Positions 5,569-6,638 of a stretch of 6,638 nt of DNA are shown here, piece by piece. How positions within the stretch are numbered: the first letter of the stretch is position 1; each line of letters starts with the position of its first letter. This DNA comes from Methanolinea sp. UBA473 (lineage in GTDB: Archaea > Halobacteriota > Methanomicrobia > Methanomicrobiales > Methanospirillaceae). The notes under the pieces were generated by a model, which saw only the letters and a program-made list of their open reading frames with translations, did no database searches and was not told the origin of the DNA. The translations under genes were made by a program, and so were the position numbers. The stretch is taken from NCBI GenBank assembly GCA_002509495.1, contig DAEV01000090.1:1-6638 (forward strand). Reading direction: 5' to 3'.

Positions 5569-6638
5569 CTAAATTCGCCCGTCGTGATCGCCATTCCCGC
5601 GCAGTTCCAGCACCGCACCCCTGTCGGCCTGTCCCACAAGACCGGCATACCGGGCCAGGACACCCGATAGCGGGCGGGTCCTGGGTTTCCAGATCTTTCG
5701 GCGCCGGTCCATCTCGGCCGGGTCTACGAGAAGATCCAGGGTGCGTGCGTGAAGGTCGATCGCGATCCTGTCCCCTTCGTGAACCAGGCCAATGGGACCG
5801 CCCACCGCGGCTTCCGGTGCGATATGCCCGATGCAGGATCCCCGTGTCCCACCCGAGAACCGGCCGTCGGTGACCAGAGCCACGCGGGTGTACCCGAGGC
5901 CCACGATGGCCGAGGTGGGGGAGAGCATCTCCGGCATCCCCGGTGCGCCCCTGGGACCTTCGTACCGGATCACCACAACATCGCCTTCCCGGATCTTCCG
6001 GGCCAGGATCGCGTCCATCGCCTCCTTCTCCCCGTCATAGACCCTCGCCGGGCCTTCGTGCTTCCAGTTCTCCTTCTTGACCGCCGCCGACTTGACCACC
6101 CCTCCCCTCGGTGCGAGGGTCCCGGTAAGGATACGAAGCCCTCCTGCAGCGTTCACGGGGTCCTCGAACGTACGGATGATTCCGGGCGACGGGATCTTCG
6201 CACTTCCGGCTAGGGAGAGGATGCTCTTGCCCGAGACAGTGGGAGTGTCGTCGAGGGATCGTGCGAGGGCTGCCAGGACAGCGGGGATACCTCCGGACCG
6301 GTGGAGATCCAGCATGGAATGAATCCCGGCAGGCTGCATATTGCAGAGATGGGGGATCTCGGTCCCGATCCTGGTGAAGGTCTCCAGGTCGAGGGGAATT
6401 GCAGCCTCGGTTGCCAGAGCCATGAGGTGGAGGACCGTGTTGGTCGATCCCCCGAGCGCCATGTCGACGCGTATCGCATTCTCAAGGCTTCCCCGGGTGA
6501 TGATCTCCCTCGGTTTTAAGTCCTCCTTTACAAGTCCCACGGCCCGTTCTCCCGATTCCCGGGCGATCCTGAGCTTGGCGGCATCCACCGCAGGGATGGC
6601 GGCGCACCCGGGCAGGGACATCCCCATCGCCTCGGTCA
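5569..6638 (-). CDS. ilvD: Dihydroxy-acid dehydratase, C-terminal part (cut by window edge)
   Basis: This cytoplasmic Fe-S enzyme removes water from 2,3-dihydroxy-3-methylbutanoate and 2,3-dihydroxy-3-methylpentanoate to give the 2-oxo acids for valine, leucine and isoleucine. About 355 of the usual 550 or so residues are present. The gene runs off the right edge: the frame is open through 6638 and reads TEAMGMSLPGC, an internal IlvD block, so the Met at 6627 is not the start. Recognisable blocks, numbered from that Met, are DMALGGSTNT (55-64), HLCNMQPAG (93-101), RYEGPRGAPGMPEML (221-235), VTDGRFSGGTRG (252-263, with Ser258 as the probable catalytic base), and GHIAPEAAVGGPIG (267-280). The cluster-binding cysteines known for the family lie in the missing N-terminal part. 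The C-terminus ends about 15 residues past the last conserved block and looks intact. The confusable relative Edd (6-phosphogluconate dehydratase) fits less well by motif wording and length. Confidence 0.96.
   Translation of the reverse strand, partial: TEAMGMSLPGCAAIPAVDAAKLRIARESGERAVGLVKEDLKPREIITRGSLENAIRVDMALGGSTNTVLHLMALATEAAIPLDLETFTRIGTEIPHLCNMQPAGIHSMLDLHRSGGIPAVLAALARSLDDTPTVSGKSILSLAGSAKIPSPGIIRTFEDPVNAAGGLRILTGTLAPRGGVVKSAAVKKENWKHEGPARVYDGEKEAMDAILARKIREGDVVVIRYEGPRGAPGMPEMLSPTSAIVGLGYTRVALVTDGRFSGGTRGSCIGHIAPEAAVGGPIGLVHEGDRIAIDLHARTLDLLVDPAEMDRRRKIWKPRTRPLSGVLARYAGLVGQADRGAVLELRGNGDHDGRI

Noticed and set aside
5749..6519. Plus-strand open frames opposite ilvD
   Set aside because: They have no family motifs and are Pro/Arg/Gly-rich shadows of a well-conserved enzyme gene on the other strand.
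6625..6627. ATG at 6627 as the start of ilvD
   Set aside because: The frame stays open to the window edge and encodes T-E-A just before this Met, matching the internal TEALGMSLPG block of IlvD.

Overview
The window looks like chromosomal DNA from a moderately GC-rich euryarchaeon, most likely a methanogen of the Methanomicrobia (Methanomicrobiales-like). This is an inference. It rests on archaeal TATA-like boxes about 25 nt before likely transcript starts, GGAG-type Shine-Dalgarno sites, T-tract terminators, strong C/G-ending codon use (many CTC, ATC, GAC) and the general look of the proteins. No RNA gene, insertion sequence, CRISPR array or phage gene was seen.

Layout. (1) 87-974, minus strand: ABC transporter ATPase. 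(2) 975-1129: a compact divergent control region with a TATA-like box and an inverted repeat. (3) 1130-2950, plus strand: a 606-residue ABC-2 permease whose C-terminal third carries the motif set of a PrsW/CPBP-type intramembrane protease. (4) 2947-4026, plus strand: a second, conventional ABC-2 permease, joined to the first by an ATGA stop/start overlap. (5) 4027-4210: AT-rich spacer with a terminator candidate and small palindromes. (6) 4211-4849, plus strand: zinc-ribbon plus RDD membrane protein. (7) 4987-5271, plus strand: a 94-residue glycine-zipper membrane protein with its own promoter and a T8 terminator. (8) 5324-5521, minus strand: a 65-residue cysteine-rich protein built from an in-frame duplication. 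(9) 5569-6638, minus strand: the C-terminal two thirds of dihydroxy-acid dehydratase (ilvD), cut by the window edge.

How the genes fit together. The ATPase and the two permeases plausibly form one exporter of the ABC-2/NatAB-like class. One ATPase serves a heterodimer of permeases, and one permease has a built-in intramembrane protease-like module. The ATPase is read away from its permeases, so stoichiometry depends on the shared 155-bp control region. The substrate cannot be read from the sequence. The RDD protein and the glycine-zipper protein are separate small membrane-protein units. ilvD belongs to valine/isoleucine synthesis, and the cysteine-rich gene lies 47 nt downstream of it on the same strand. 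The most notable item is the permease-protease fusion. Next come the duplicated DnaJ-like cysteine mini-protein and the glycine-zipper protein.
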